A DNA stretch of 15,792 nt from Paracoccaceae bacterium. Its GTDB lineage: Bacteria; Pseudomonadota; Alphaproteobacteria; Rhodobacterales; Rhodobacteraceae. Shown here one piece after another: positions 1-7,452 of the stretch. Position numbers and translations under genes: made by a program. Numbering within the stretch: the first letter of the stretch is position 1; the number at the start of each line of letters is the position of its first letter. Where the stretch lies: the NCBI GenBank assembly GCA_003447515.1, contig DLZA01000116.1, positions 1 to 15,792 on the forward strand, given 5' to 3'. The notes beneath the pieces were generated by a model. The model did not search any database and was not told where the DNA came from. It saw only the letters and a list, made by a program, of their open reading frames with translations.

Positions 1-1
1 G

Positions 2-379
2 GCGTCCAAGGACACTGCTGCCACCAGTTTTTTCTGGACGGGGATTGGGGGGTTCGTGATCATGACCGTCATTGGCCCGTTCTTCTGGGAGCCAATGAGC
101 CCAATAGATTTCCGTTGGATGGCTTTATTGTGTGTGACTGGGGCATCGGGACACTTCCTATTAATAAAAGCCTATGAAAAAGCAGAGGCAAGTATCGTGC
201 AGCCGTTTGCCTATCTGCAGTTAGTGTTTGCATCTATGATCGGCGTAACCGTATTTGGTGAAAATTTGCCGTTACCAACTACTGTGGGTGCAGGACTAAT
301 TGTTATGTCAGGTATCTTCACCCTGTGGCGTGAAAAAAGGCAAAAGTCTAGCCACGAGTCAGATCTTGGGTCAGCCTGA
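2..379 (+). CDS. DMT/EamA-family permease, C-terminal part (5' end outside window)
   Basis: This reading frame is open from the left edge and gives 125 residues before a TGA stop. It is the second half of a drug/metabolite-transporter (EamA) type inner-membrane permease. Hydrophobic segments separated by short charged loops are visible. The stretch GHFLLIKAYEKAEASIVQPF followed by a hydrophobic helix, GENL and a final membrane segment is the usual ending of the second EamA repeat. The tail after the last helix is short and charged (LWREKRQK), as expected for a cytoplasmic C-terminus. The start lies upstream of the window; the internal GTG at 56 and ATG at 62 are not likely starts because the frame is already coding before them. 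The substrate cannot be told; members export amino acids, metabolites or toxic compounds. Its last 32 bases overlap the end of the convergent transglycosylase gene. Confidence 0.85.
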   Translation, partial: ASKDTAATSFFWTGIGGFVIMTVIGPFFWEPMSPIDFRWMALLCVTGASGHFLLIKAYEKAEASIVQPFAYLQLVFASMIGVTVFGENLPLPTTVGAGLIVMSGIFTLWREKRQKSSHESDLGSA

Positions 380-2294
380 TGGGCACTATTTTACCGCTTA
401 TTCGCATACGGTAAACATGGAGTGACTCAATCACGCGCATCACATAATTCCTGGTTTCTCGGTAAGGGATATGTTCTATCCAGTCCACTTGATCGATCTC
501 ATTACCACGTGGATCACCGTACGTTTTAATCCATTCATTCACACGGTTAGGCCCCGCGTTATAGGCGGCAAACGCTAGCACATAGGATCCCTCATAAATG
601 TCAAGCAAGCCACCAAGATAGGTCGAACCTAGCTTTGCATTATAGCGCCAGTCATTTGTTAGGCGGTTTTTGGAATACTCTATGTTGATGTCTCTTGCGA
701 CTTGTCGCGCGGTTGCCGGCATGATCTGCATAAGGCCCCGTGCGCCAACGGGGCTCACGGCCTTTGGATTCAGTTCACTTTCGCGCCGCGCAATGGCCAT
801 TGCAATTTCCGGTGCGACATTTCCGGAATAGCGAGCCAATTGGGTCACTGGGAAATAACTTTTATGGATGACAAACCCCCGTTTAGCCGCTTCTTTCGCG
901 ACACCGAGTGCTACGAAGGGACGGTCAAGTCCCAGTGCAAGTTCTGCCAGCTGGGCGGTTTCCATTTCACTAGTGGTTTCAGCCAAATGGGAAAAAAACC
1001 ATCGCATCAGGTTTTGTTCCTCAGCGTGGTGCAAAAGGATGCCTGCTTGTACAACTGATGACTCACTCAGCGGTCCTTTGCGCCAATCTGGGATAATCAT
1101 CTTACCTGCCAAAAGAACATTGGGCTCTGCACTGATTTTTTCTGCAGCCAGTTGGCCGTAAAAGCTGGTTTGGTGTTTTGCGCCAAAGTTAAATGCATCT
1201 ACAGCAGCGTCAAAATCTTCTAGTTGTTCTTCTGCGCGGCCAACCCAATATCCGGAACGACCTAGGCTGACGGGTGTTTTCACCTCACGCATATGGTTCT
1301 GGAAATGGACTTTAGCCTGTTTTGGTGCATTTAGTTTTGTTAGGGAAATGAACCCAGAGAGCCATTCTAAATCGGCGTAGTCACTACCCTTAGACAACCC
1401 ATGTTTGCTCGCCAAATTATAAGCTAGATCGGTTTTGCCCATGCGCATAGCGCGACGTGCAAAGCCACGGCGGCGTGGTCCCCACTTTTCAGGTAGACCC
1501 AGTTGTTCAACATCGGTGGATTGCTCAGCCAACAGCTTTTGAGCATCATCCCAACGTCCCTTTCTGATGCGCCACTGGAACCTATCATATGCTAGGCCGC
1601 CGCCATTGCGCAGGTTTGCGGGAACCGCGTTAATCAATGCGTCAACGCCTTTGGTGGTTTCTTGCAATGCGATCCGTGCTTTGGCCAATTTCTGTCGGCC
1701 TGGTGATACAAGCGCAAGCATGCGCGAAGCTTCGTTAGTGTGACCATTCCAAAGTAAAAATTCTAGTCGTTTTGGGTGGTAACGCGACAGGCTGCCTGAA
1801 TATCTGTGGAGCAGGCTATTCATTTCATGCTGTTGCAAAGTTAGGCTTAACCAAGCGCGCTTTGCCTCAGCCTTTGCGTCTGCACCTCGACCTTGGGCGG
1901 TAAAGGCCTCAGTTAGACGTAGGGATCCTGAGCCAGTTTGCGGCAACTGATCTTTGAAATAGGCACGCACTTGTGTTGGGTTGTGGTTTGGAGGAATGGC
2001 CGCTTCGCCACGACTGCGTAAACGTTGTAGACCTGGCCAATCGGGATTTTCCGCCAAAAAATCCACGTATTCTCCCCAAGCCCCGTTCCCCCGACGTAAC
2101 CGTTGCCATGTAATCAAAGTTTTACCAACAGGGTTGGATATTTTCTCTGCATAATGTTTGGCTGTCACCCAATCTGCTTTGTCTAACGCGTTAAAAGCTT
2201 TGGCCAGAAAATCGCCTGAGTCCTCTTTTGCGATGGTGCTAAAAGGAAGTAGTGCCATGCACCCGAACCAAACCGCTGCAATAATGAAACGCAC
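348..2294 (-). CDS. slt: Soluble lytic murein transglycosylase (Slt70-like)
   Basis: A periplasmic enzyme that cleaves the MurNAc-GlcNAc bond of peptidoglycan, forming 1,6-anhydro-muropeptides in wall turnover and recycling. The 648-residue product starts with a signal peptide (about residues 1-22, basic MRF then a hydrophobic core). A long helical, repeat-rich region follows (about 25-480), corresponding to the superhelical U/L domain of Slt70. The catalytic SLT domain starts near 490: IARRESELNP contains the likely catalytic E505, followed by GARGLMQIMPATA (518-529) and AYNAGPNRV (577-585), all family hallmarks. Length is close to E. coli Slt (about 645). The start is GTG: the frame upstream contains a stop and no ATG, and a GGGGGT Shine-Dalgarno-like run lies 4-5 bases before it. 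It is divergent from dapA. The 3' end overlaps the permease gene, leaving no room for an intergenic terminator. Confidence 0.95.
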   Translation of the reverse strand: MRFIIAAVWFGCMALLPFSTIAKEDSGDFLAKAFNALDKADWVTAKHYAEKISNPVGKTLITWQRLRRGNGAWGEYVDFLAENPDWPGLQRLRSRGEAAIPPNHNPTQVRAYFKDQLPQTGSGSLRLTEAFTAQGRGADAKAEAKRAWLSLTLQQHEMNSLLHRYSGSLSRYHPKRLEFLLWNGHTNEASRMLALVSPGRQKLAKARIALQETTKGVDALINAVPANLRNGGGLAYDRFQWRIRKGRWDDAQKLLAEQSTDVEQLGLPEKWGPRRRGFARRAMRMGKTDLAYNLASKHGLSKGSDYADLEWLSGFISLTKLNAPKQAKVHFQNHMREVKTPVSLGRSGYWVGRAEEQLEDFDAAVDAFNFGAKHQTSFYGQLAAEKISAEPNVLLAGKMIIPDWRKGPLSESSVVQAGILLHHAEEQNLMRWFFSHLAETTSEMETAQLAELALGLDRPFVALGVAKEAAKRGFVIHKSYFPVTQLARYSGNVAPEIAMAIARRESELNPKAVSPVGARGLMQIMPATARQVARDINIEYSKNRLTNDWRYNAKLGSTYLGGLLDIYEGSYVLAFAAYNAGPNRVNEWIKTYGDPRGNEIDQVDWIEHIPYRETRNYVMRVIESLHVYRMRISGKIVPIRLTQDLTRG

Positions 2295-2451
2295 TTTTAC
2301 CCCCGGACGGTGTTTATTTTAGAATTGATACACATGACCTTAATTTGTTTATAGTTCAATTCAATATTTCTAACGTTGTTTGCCGTTTCGTTTTTTTAAA
2401 TTCCCTGTTATTCGGTATTTGAAAAAACATGATTTGAACGGAGACAATACC

Positions 2452-3324
2452 ATGTTTAAAGGGTCTTATGTAGCGCTTATTACCCCATTTTCTGATGGTC
2501 AGGTAGACGAGAAGGCGCTGAAACAGCTGGTTGAATGGCACATTGTCGAAGGGACTCATGGGATCGTTCCTGTAGGTACAACAGGTGAAAGCCCAACTCT
2601 GAGTCATGAAGAACATGACCATGTTGTGAAAACTGTGGTAGATACCGCTGCAGGTCGTGTGCCTGTTATTGCGGGTGCTGGTTCAAATAGTACCGCTGAA
2701 TCATTGCGTTTGACAGAGTCAGCTATGGCTGCAGGTGCGGATGGTGCGCTAGTAGTGACGCCTTATTACAACAAACCTACGCAACGCGGCTTGTTAGCTC
2801 ACTTCGAGGCGGTGGCTGAAATTGGTATTCCGATCATCATCTACAACATTCCCCCCCGTTCGGTAATCGACATGGTCCCAGAAACTATGGGTCAATTGGC
2901 CAAACACAAAAATATCGTTGGTGTGAAGGACGCTACAGGTGACCTGGCTCGTGTTTGCGCACAGCGTTTGCACTGTGGTGAAGATTTCATTCAGATGTCT
3001 GGTGAAGACGCTACCGCTCACGGATTTAATGCTCAGGGTGGTGTTGGCTGCATTTCTGTGACTGCAAATGTTGCGCCGAAGTTATGTTCACAATTGCAGG
3101 AAGCAACGCTTGCGGGAGATTACGCCACTGCATTGAAAATCCAAGATAAGCTGATGCCACTGCACGGCGCAGTATTCACAGAACCAGGGTTAATTGGAGC
3201 AAAATATGGTGTTAGTCAGCTTGGAAAATGTACAGAAGATGTGCGTTTGCCACTCACTATCTTGACAGATGAGACGAAAGTTAAAATGCGTTCCGGAATG
3301 CTCCACGCAGGTTTGATTAATTAG
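2452..3324 (+). CDS. dapA: 4-hydroxy-tetrahydrodipicolinate synthase
   Basis: A cytoplasmic enzyme that condenses pyruvate with aspartate semialdehyde, the first committed step to diaminopimelate (wall) and lysine. The 290-residue product matches the family's usual length of about 290. The TIM-barrel signatures are intact: VGTTGES (T43, T44), PYYNKP (Y105, Y106), YNIPPR (Y131, R136) and VGVKDATGD with the Schiff-base lysine K159. The start at 2452 was chosen because family members begin near [13 protein letters not shown]; the frame extends 24 codons upstream but that sequence is not family-like. A GGAGAC Shine-Dalgarno-like sequence (2440-2445) precedes the chosen ATG. A loose promoter candidate lies upstream (TTGATA 2325-2330, TATAGT 2350-2355), but its 19-base spacer is long, so it is not called separately. 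The gene is divergent from slt and followed 291 bases later by smpB. Confidence 0.96.
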   Translation: MFKGSYVALITPFSDGQVDEKALKQLVEWHIVEGTHGIVPVGTTGESPTLSHEEHDHVVKTVVDTAAGRVPVIAGAGSNSTAESLRLTESAMAAGADGALVVTPYYNKPTQRGLLAHFEAVAEIGIPIIIYNIPPRSVIDMVPETMGQLAKHKNIVGVKDATGDLARVCAQRLHCGEDFIQMSGEDATAHGFNAQGGVGCISVTANVAPKLCSQLQEATLAGDYATALKIQDKLMPLHGAVFTEPGLIGAKYGVSQLGKCTEDVRLPLTILTDETKVKMRSGMLHAGLIN

Positions 3325-3340
3325 GCAATGATACCGACAT

Positions 3341-3386
3341 ATGGCATGCAACATCTTTGCGCTTAGGTGGAGGAAAGCCATTTTTT
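3341..3386 (+). terminator. Possible terminator after dapA
   Basis: ATGGC (3341-3345) pairs with GCCAT (3377-3381), which runs directly into further Ts (to 3386). An inner GCAA/TTGC hairpin (3348-3351 with 3357-3360) lies between the arms. The U-tract position fits a Rho-independent terminator 17 bases after the dapA stop. The outer stem is only 5 bp over a long interior, so the call is weak. Confidence 0.3.
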
Positions 3387-3405
3387 ACAATTGTCCGACA
3401 AACGT

Positions 3406-3535
3406 AGTACCACAGCGTTAAGGATCCATCCTAGATATGTTGTTCTTGTTCGGCGGGGTATTGCTCAACTGGCTGATACACTTCGGTACAAAGTAATTTG
3501 TTTGATGTTTGATGGCACTTATCCGATGTGGTACT
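3406..3535. repeat. Long-range inverted repeat in the dapA-smpB gap
   Basis: AGTACCACA (3406-3414) is the exact reverse complement of TGTGGTACT (3527-3535). Allowing one mismatch extends each arm to 12 bases (3406-3417 and 3524-3535). A small AGGA/TCCT hairpin sits inside (about 3420-3431). The arms would close a roughly 130-base RNA domain. No transposon-like target duplication is seen on the flanks. A 60-codon GTG-start frame crosses this region (3367-3549), but it has no recognisable features and is not annotated as a gene. Confidence 0.45.
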
Positions 3536-3615
3536 TTCTTCATAAATAAGAGGTGTAAAACTTTCGTGGCTTAAACATGATTAAAAAATTTTTAAAAAAC
3601 ATGAGAATATTATAA

Positions 3616-4095
3616 ATGGCACCTAAGAAAAAGGCTGATCCAAACAACAAGCTTGTCGCAGAGAACCGGAGGGCACGGTACGATTATGCTATCGAGGATA
3701 CGGTTGAATGTGGCATGATACTACTGGGGTCGGAGGTCAAATCCCTGCGTGAAGGGGCCGCGAACATTGCAGAAAGTTATGTTGCCGTTGAGGACGGAGA
3801 GCTATGGTTGATTAATGGTGCTATCCAGCCCTACGCCCAAGCGAAATCCTTCAACCATGAAGAACGTCGCCGTCGTAAACTTTTGGCATCCAAGCGTGAA
3901 ATTGCGCGGCTGTGGCAGAGCGTCGGGCGTAAAGGAATGACCCTTGTACCGCTCAAGCTTTATTTTAACGAAAAGGGCACAGCAAAGCTGTTGATTGGGG
4001 TAGCTAAGGGTAAGAATCAGTCAGATAAGCGCCAGACTGAAAAGAAACGGGATTGGGATAAGCAAAAAGCGCGCCTGATGCGTGATCATGGCTAA
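3616..4095 (+). CDS. smpB: SsrA-binding protein, trans-translation factor
   Basis: SmpB binds tmRNA and delivers it to ribosomes stalled on mRNAs lacking a stop codon, so that the nascent chain is tagged and the ribosome released. The 159-residue product has the family's usual length. Visible signatures are the N-terminal [16 protein letters not shown], the core [19 protein letters not shown] (about residues 38-56), and the tail [19 protein letters not shown], whose basic stretch enters the decoding centre. The start context is AT-rich with only a weak GAGA, 9-10 bases upstream. The tmRNA gene itself is not seen nearby. The gap to dapA suggests it may have its own promoter, but none can be fixed. 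Confidence 0.96.
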   Translation: MAPKKKADPNNKLVAENRRARYDYAIEDTVECGMILLGSEVKSLREGAANIAESYVAVEDGELWLINGAIQPYAQAKSFNHEERRRRKLLASKREIARLWQSVGRKGMTLVPLKLYFNEKGTAKLLIGVAKGKNQSDKRQTEKKRDWDKQKARLMRDHG

Positions 4096-4463
4096 GAGTA
4101 ATGACCCCTCTACTGGAATTTCTTATACCAATGCATGATTACCTTATTTAAAATTTTTTACACAAATTTCACATGTTAGCAGCCCTGATCTCGACCCACA
4201 GTGAACGCACGACTTACTTTATAAACATTAACTGTTCTAAGCGGCTCTAATCTATGAATTTGAGGAATATAGTGGAGACTTAAGAGATCGTGGTGCAGTT
4301 CTCTGCATCTATTTACCTCGGTTCAACTGGGTTATTTTTTACGTAATACCGCAATATAGAACCAAAGAGGCTTTTGTTGTTAAATCTGAAATATGTTTTC
4401 TTATTCGAACTGCCACTTGAAACTCAGCTTCTACAGAGATAATGCCGTCTTGATCCTAAACTG
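4096..4463. other. 368-base AT-rich gap between smpB and sseA
   Basis: No coding frame of useful size, tRNA or clear terminator is visible. The only compact structure is a hairpin at 4292-4309: GGTGCAG, a TTCT loop, then CTGCATC (7 bp including one G-U). GGTTC and GAACC (about 4319-4362) could form a weak longer-range stem. The region may hold the promoter and 5' UTR of the sseA-aminotransferase unit. One GGTTCAACT match to a tRNA T-loop was checked and lacks the flanking stem. Confidence 0.4.
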
Positions 4464-5324
4464 ATGGACCCAATGTCTCGCTCTCATCCAAAAACGCTTG
4501 TGTCGACAGAATGGCTGGCTAAAAATCTCAGCGATCCTGATCTACGTATCTTAGACGCTTCTTGGTACCTTCCGGCGCAAAACCGTGATCCCAAAGCAGA
4601 ATATACCGCGGGCCATATCCCAGGTGCGCGGCTCTTTAACATTGATGATGTGTCTGACAGCAATTCGGATCTGCCTCATATGGCGCCACCTGTCGAAATT
4701 TTCATGTCGAGGATGCGGGCGTTGGGCGTAGGCGATGGTCACCGTGTAGTGGTTTATGACGGTGCTGGATTGTTCTCGGCGGCTCGGGTGTGGTGGTTGT
4801 TCAGGCATATGGGCAACACGAACATTGCGGTATTGAATGGCGGGTTTCCTAAGTGGGTTGCCGACGGGCACCCAGTGGAAACGATCTCACCAACCATCCG
4901 TGATCGCCATATGACTGCGACGCGCAATTCTGATCTGGTACGTGATGTGACGCAAGTGGCGCTGGCTAGTAAATTGAACCAAGCTGAGATTGTGGACGCC
5001 CGCGCAGCCGAACGGTTTCGAGGTGATGTGCCTGAACCGCGCCAAGGACTGAGAGCGGGGCATATTCCAAATTCTAAAAATGTGCCATTTAAGACGCTGT
5101 TGAATGATAATGAAACCATGAAGTCTGTGGCCGATTTAAAAGAAATATTTGAGTCGGCGGGTGTGGACCTGTCTCGTCCAATCATCACCTCTTGTGGGTC
5201 TGGCGTGTCAGCGGCAGTGCTGTCTCTCGCTCTTGAGATAATCGGTCACCGCGACCACGCTCTCTATGACGGTTCTTGGACTGAATGGGGCAGTTATGAC
5301 GATTTAAAAGTGGAACAGGGTTAA
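4464..5324 (+). CDS. sseA: 3-mercaptopyruvate sulfurtransferase
   Basis: A tandem-rhodanese enzyme that takes sulfur from 3-mercaptopyruvate onto its active-site cysteine and passes it to thiols, thioredoxin or cyanide. The 286-residue product has both domains: an inactive N-terminal rhodanese (about 10-140, with AGHIPGARLFNID and VVVYDGAGLFSAARVWW) and a catalytic C-terminal one (about 165-282). The loop is CGSGVSA with C244. This CG-S/T-G-V pattern is typical of mercaptopyruvate enzymes, whereas thiosulfate sulfurtransferases usually have CRKGVT. R184 and R193 have the spacing of the substrate-binding arginine pair. Neither the ATG at 4464 nor the one at 4473 has a Shine-Dalgarno, so the start is uncertain by three codons. 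Only 22 bases separate it from the downstream aminotransferase, suggesting an operon. Confidence 0.93.
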   Translation: MDPMSRSHPKTLVSTEWLAKNLSDPDLRILDASWYLPAQNRDPKAEYTAGHIPGARLFNIDDVSDSNSDLPHMAPPVEIFMSRMRALGVGDGHRVVVYDGAGLFSAARVWWLFRHMGNTNIAVLNGGFPKWVADGHPVETISPTIRDRHMTATRNSDLVRDVTQVALASKLNQAEIVDARAAERFRGDVPEPRQGLRAGHIPNSKNVPFKTLLNDNETMKSVADLKEIFESAGVDLSRPIITSCGSGVSAAVLSLALEIIGHRDHALYDGSWTEWGSYDDLKVEQG

Positions 5325-5346
5325 CGCCCACAGTTAGGATAAACAG

Positions 5347-6531
5347 ATGCTTGAAAACCTCACGCAGCAGCCACCAGATAAAATCATCATGCTTTCGGCT
5401 ATGTTCCGTGAAGATAAGCGGGACACAAAGATTGATCTTGGCGTCGGTGTTTACAAAGATGTAAATGGGAATACGCCGATCATGCGGGCTGTGAAGAAGG
5501 CGGAACAGTTGTTGTGGAACCAGGAGACTACGAAAAGTTATACTGCACTAGTCGGGGACGGCGCGTTTCACAAAGTCATCGCGGATTTGGTTCTGGGGGA
5601 TAGTGTTTCTTACGACCGTTTGGCCTTTGCCCATGCGCCAGGTGGTACAGGTGCGATCCGTCAGATTTTAGAGTTGATCAAAGTGGCATCTCCTGATGCG
5701 ACTGTTTGGATGTCGAATCCAACATGGCCAAATCACCCTGCAATGGTCAAAGGCGTGGGTATTCCGATGGAAACTTACACTTATCTAAACATGGAAACCC
5801 GGACTGTTGATTTCGATGGAATGATGAAAAACCTGGCTAACGTTAAAGCTGGTGACGTTGTAATTTTGCACGGCTGTTGTCATAATCCGACGGGTGCAAA
5901 TCTGAGCCATATGCAGTGGTGCGAAGTTGCGGCTCTTTTGAATGAAAAGGGCGCTGTTCCGTTTGTCGACATCGCTTATCAGGGTTTTGGGGATGGCCTG
6001 GATGAAGATGCGTTCGGCGTGCGACTGCTGGCACAAAAATGTCCGGAGATGTTGATTTCGGCCTCGTGCTCAAAAAACTTTGGTATATATCGTGAACGCT
6101 GTGGTTTGGTAATTACTCTGTCTAAAGACGTGGATAATACCGCTCTAGCGCAAGGTATGTTGTCGAGCCTGAACCGTTTGAACTTCTCTTTCCCGCCAGA
6201 TCACGGGGCGCGTTTGGTGACAATGGTTCTGTCTGACTCCGAACTGCGGGCTGATTGGGAAGCAGAGCTAGAAGAAGTGCGTATTGGAATGCTAAATCTT
6301 CGTAAAATACTGGCTGATGCATTGCGGACAACAACAGGCTCGGATCGTTACGACTTTATCGCTGAACATCGCGGTATGTTTTCTCGCCTTGGTTTGTCCA
6401 AAGAGCAAGTGGTACGGCTGCGTGAAGAGCATGCGATTTATATGATTGATGATAGTAGGTTTAATGTCGCCGGCCTTAACGAGAAAGTCGTACCAATACT
6501 GGCCAAAGCCATCGTCGCCGTTGGTGGCTAA
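5347..6531 (+). CDS. Aspartate/aromatic amino acid aminotransferase (class I, PLP)
   Basis: A cytoplasmic PLP enzyme of the AspC/TyrB subgroup, exchanging amino groups between aspartate or aromatic amino acids and 2-oxoglutarate. The 394-residue product carries GVGVYKD (32-38), SNPTWPNH with the cofactor-stacking W127, HGCCHNPTG (N180), FVDIAYQGFG (D208, Y211), SCSKNFGIYRERCG with the PLP lysine K243 and phosphate-binding R251, and the carboxylate-binding arginine in DDSRFNVAGL (R371). R277 matches the side-chain arginine (R292) of aspartate aminotransferase, supporting dicarboxylate use. An AGGA lies 8-9 bases before the ATG. The aspC or tyrB name is not assigned because the sequence alone does not separate them. 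Its position 22 bases after sseA suggests it may supply 3-mercaptopyruvate by transaminating cysteine; this is inference. Confidence 0.93.
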   Translation: MLENLTQQPPDKIIMLSAMFREDKRDTKIDLGVGVYKDVNGNTPIMRAVKKAEQLLWNQETTKSYTALVGDGAFHKVIADLVLGDSVSYDRLAFAHAPGGTGAIRQILELIKVASPDATVWMSNPTWPNHPAMVKGVGIPMETYTYLNMETRTVDFDGMMKNLANVKAGDVVILHGCCHNPTGANLSHMQWCEVAALLNEKGAVPFVDIAYQGFGDGLDEDAFGVRLLAQKCPEMLISASCSKNFGIYRERCGLVITLSKDVDNTALAQGMLSSLNRLNFSFPPDHGARLVTMVLSDSELRADWEAELEEVRIGMLNLRKILADALRTTTGSDRYDFIAEHRGMFSRLGLSKEQVVRLREEHAIYMIDDSRFNVAGLNEKVVPILAKAIVAVGG

Positions 6532-6543
6532 TAAACCGTCAAT

Positions 6544-6584
6544 GCAGGATTTTAAATCGCTTTAGCCCTGCTAGGTTTGTTTTC
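6544..6584. terminator. Possible bidirectional terminator between convergent genes
   Basis: GCAGG (6544-6548) pairs with CCTGC (6567-6571), with an inner TAAA/TTTA stem (6553-6556 with 6561-6564) and a TCGC tetraloop. A T-rich stretch (TTTGTTTT, 6576-6583) follows on the plus strand. It sits just after the aminotransferase stop and before the end of the convergent gene. The internal bulge and the gap before the Ts make it imperfect. Confidence 0.4.
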
Positions 6585-6586
6585 CT

Positions 6587-7249
6587 TCAGGATATTATTG
6601 CCTGAGTAGATACGGTGTTCAGCACTTTAGGTGCGGGGACGCTGATCAGGCGATCAGGCGTTATATTTACAGTGCTTTGCAACCAGGTCTCAACGATTTT
6701 TGAACCAATTGTATAGCCGAGCCAACGGGGTTTGCTGCCGGTGCCGTTAAACCATTCGCTGTGATCAAATTTTGTGTCCATCATGCTGCTCTGATCAGGC
6801 CACATATTGCTAAGTATTTTATCTGATACAGCCCTGTCCCAGGGTTCTGGTGAGCTGTTGCAAACTAAACGGACGAACTGCGCTGCCAAACCTTCACTTA
6901 CCATTGTGCCACCTAGTGTGAAACCATAACCTGGCCCAGCGGCCCTCATAGCGCGGTGAGAGGTATTGATCATCTGTCGTTTGATCAGGCTGCTGGTCAG
7001 AGTCTTGGAAAAATTTTCATTGTAATTATCAAAAACCAACTTTGCCAGATTTGGTCGTATGACATCCGTGCGCATTCCTGTTTCGGGAGTAACATTGCCG
7101 TTACCCTTTTCTATCAGGATATCCATTGAGGTAGGCTGCACAAATGACTTCATCGCAATATAGGCTTCATCTACCTGTTCCGTGATACACTCATACCACT
7201 CACTGAGATCACCAGTTGCTTCCAACCAATGTAGTTTCCAAAGCGACAA
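6587..7249 (-). CDS. DUF2268-like protein lacking the HExxH zinc motif (probable pseudoenzyme)
   Basis: The 220-residue product resembles the DUF2268 family of predicted zinc proteases, as I recall the alphaproteobacterial members. It has an N-terminal LHWLEATGDL, the segment GPGYGFTLGGTMVSEGLAAQFV (split here as GPGYG 105-109 and SEGLA 118-122), EPWDRA (135-140), and WFNGTG..PRWLGYTIG (166-182). In active relatives an HExxH motif stands just before GPGYG. Here the equivalent positions 95-99 read N-T-S-H-R, so both zinc histidines and the catalytic glutamate are missing, while E119 in SEGLA remains. The frame is otherwise intact with no sign of a frameshift. The start is TTG at 7249: an upstream in-frame TAA leaves no ATG, and the first residues match the family. 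GGGG lies a few bases upstream. Function is unknown; proteolysis by the usual mechanism is unlikely. Confidence 0.75.
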   Translation of the reverse strand: MSLWKLHWLEATGDLSEWYECITEQVDEAYIAMKSFVQPTSMDILIEKGNGNVTPETGMRTDVIRPNLAKLVFDNYNENFSKTLTSSLIKRQMINTSHRAMRAAGPGYGFTLGGTMVSEGLAAQFVRLVCNSSPEPWDRAVSDKILSNMWPDQSSMMDTKFDHSEWFNGTGSKPRWLGYTIGSKIVETWLQSTVNITPDRLISVPAPKVLNTVSTQAIIS

Positions 7250-7283
7250 TTCGGACCCCGTTTAATACATGCCAGGTAATCAC

Positions 7284-7311
7284 ATTATCAGAGTATACTT
7301 TGTTTTGCCAA
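7284..7311 (-). promoter_or_regulatory. Candidate sigma-70-type promoter for the DUF2268-like gene
   Basis: Read on the minus strand, TTGGCA (7306-7311) and GATAAT (7284-7289) each match five of six bases of the -35 and -10 consensus, with a 16-base spacer. Transcription would start near 7277, about 28 bases before the TTG start codon. This is a consensus match only. Confidence 0.45.
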
Positions 7312-7365
7312 GGCTTTGGCGCGATATCATGCAAGTGCATTTCCGTTGTGTAACAATTTTGTATT

Positions 7366-7445
7366 GTACCCTTGTTATCGTAAGGTACGCGAGCTATCCC
7401 ACATAAAAATATGTAAAAAGTGTCCGCTACCTTTTCAAAACGGAG
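7366..7445 (+). promoter_or_regulatory. Structured leader of the queuosine-precursor transporter gene
   Basis: The segment AAGGTAC (7382-7388) can pair upstream with GTACCCTT (7366-7373; 7 bp, one bulged C). Alternatively AAGGTA-C-GCG (7382-7391) pairs downstream with CGCTACCTT (7425-7433; 9 bp, one bulged C). The two pairings exclude each other. A small ACATA-AAAA-TATGT hairpin (7401-7414) lies inside the downstream stem. That stem ends 8 bases before the GGAG Shine-Dalgarno (7442-7445). This layout would suit a regulatory RNA, possibly one sensing a queuosine precursor. It does not fit the preQ1-I fold and I cannot match it to a known class. Confidence 0.4.
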
Positions 7446-7452
7446 AAATGAA

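Noticed and set aside
3367..3549. 60-codon GTG-start frame between dapA and smpB
   Set aside because: It has no Shine-Dalgarno of note, no recognisable domain, and overlaps the probable dapA terminator and the inverted repeat.
3581..3595. TTAA-N7-TTAA, matching the CtrA box, just upstream of smpB
   Set aside because: It lies in a nearly pure A/T run where the match is expected by chance. At 20 bases from the start codon it is too close to place a normal CtrA-activated promoter before the gene.
4096..4463. Possible tmRNA piece, tRNA or SAM-II-type riboswitch between smpB and sseA
   Set aside because: The conserved tmRNA 5' and 3' sequences are absent, the T-loop-like GGTTCAACT lacks a pairing stem, and no pseudoknot pattern of SAM-II was found.
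4754..5188. 144-codon frame antisense to sseA
   Set aside because: It is fully contained in a confidently recognised gene and has no domain of its own.
7384..7420. Similarity to the preQ1-I riboswitch: GGTACGCGAGCTATCCC followed by A-rich stretches upstream of yhhQ
   Set aside because: The core resembles the class I sequence by eye, but the required 5-bp P1 stem cannot form (only GG/CC pairs) and the tail does not give the pseudoknot. The leader is reported as a structured region without a class.
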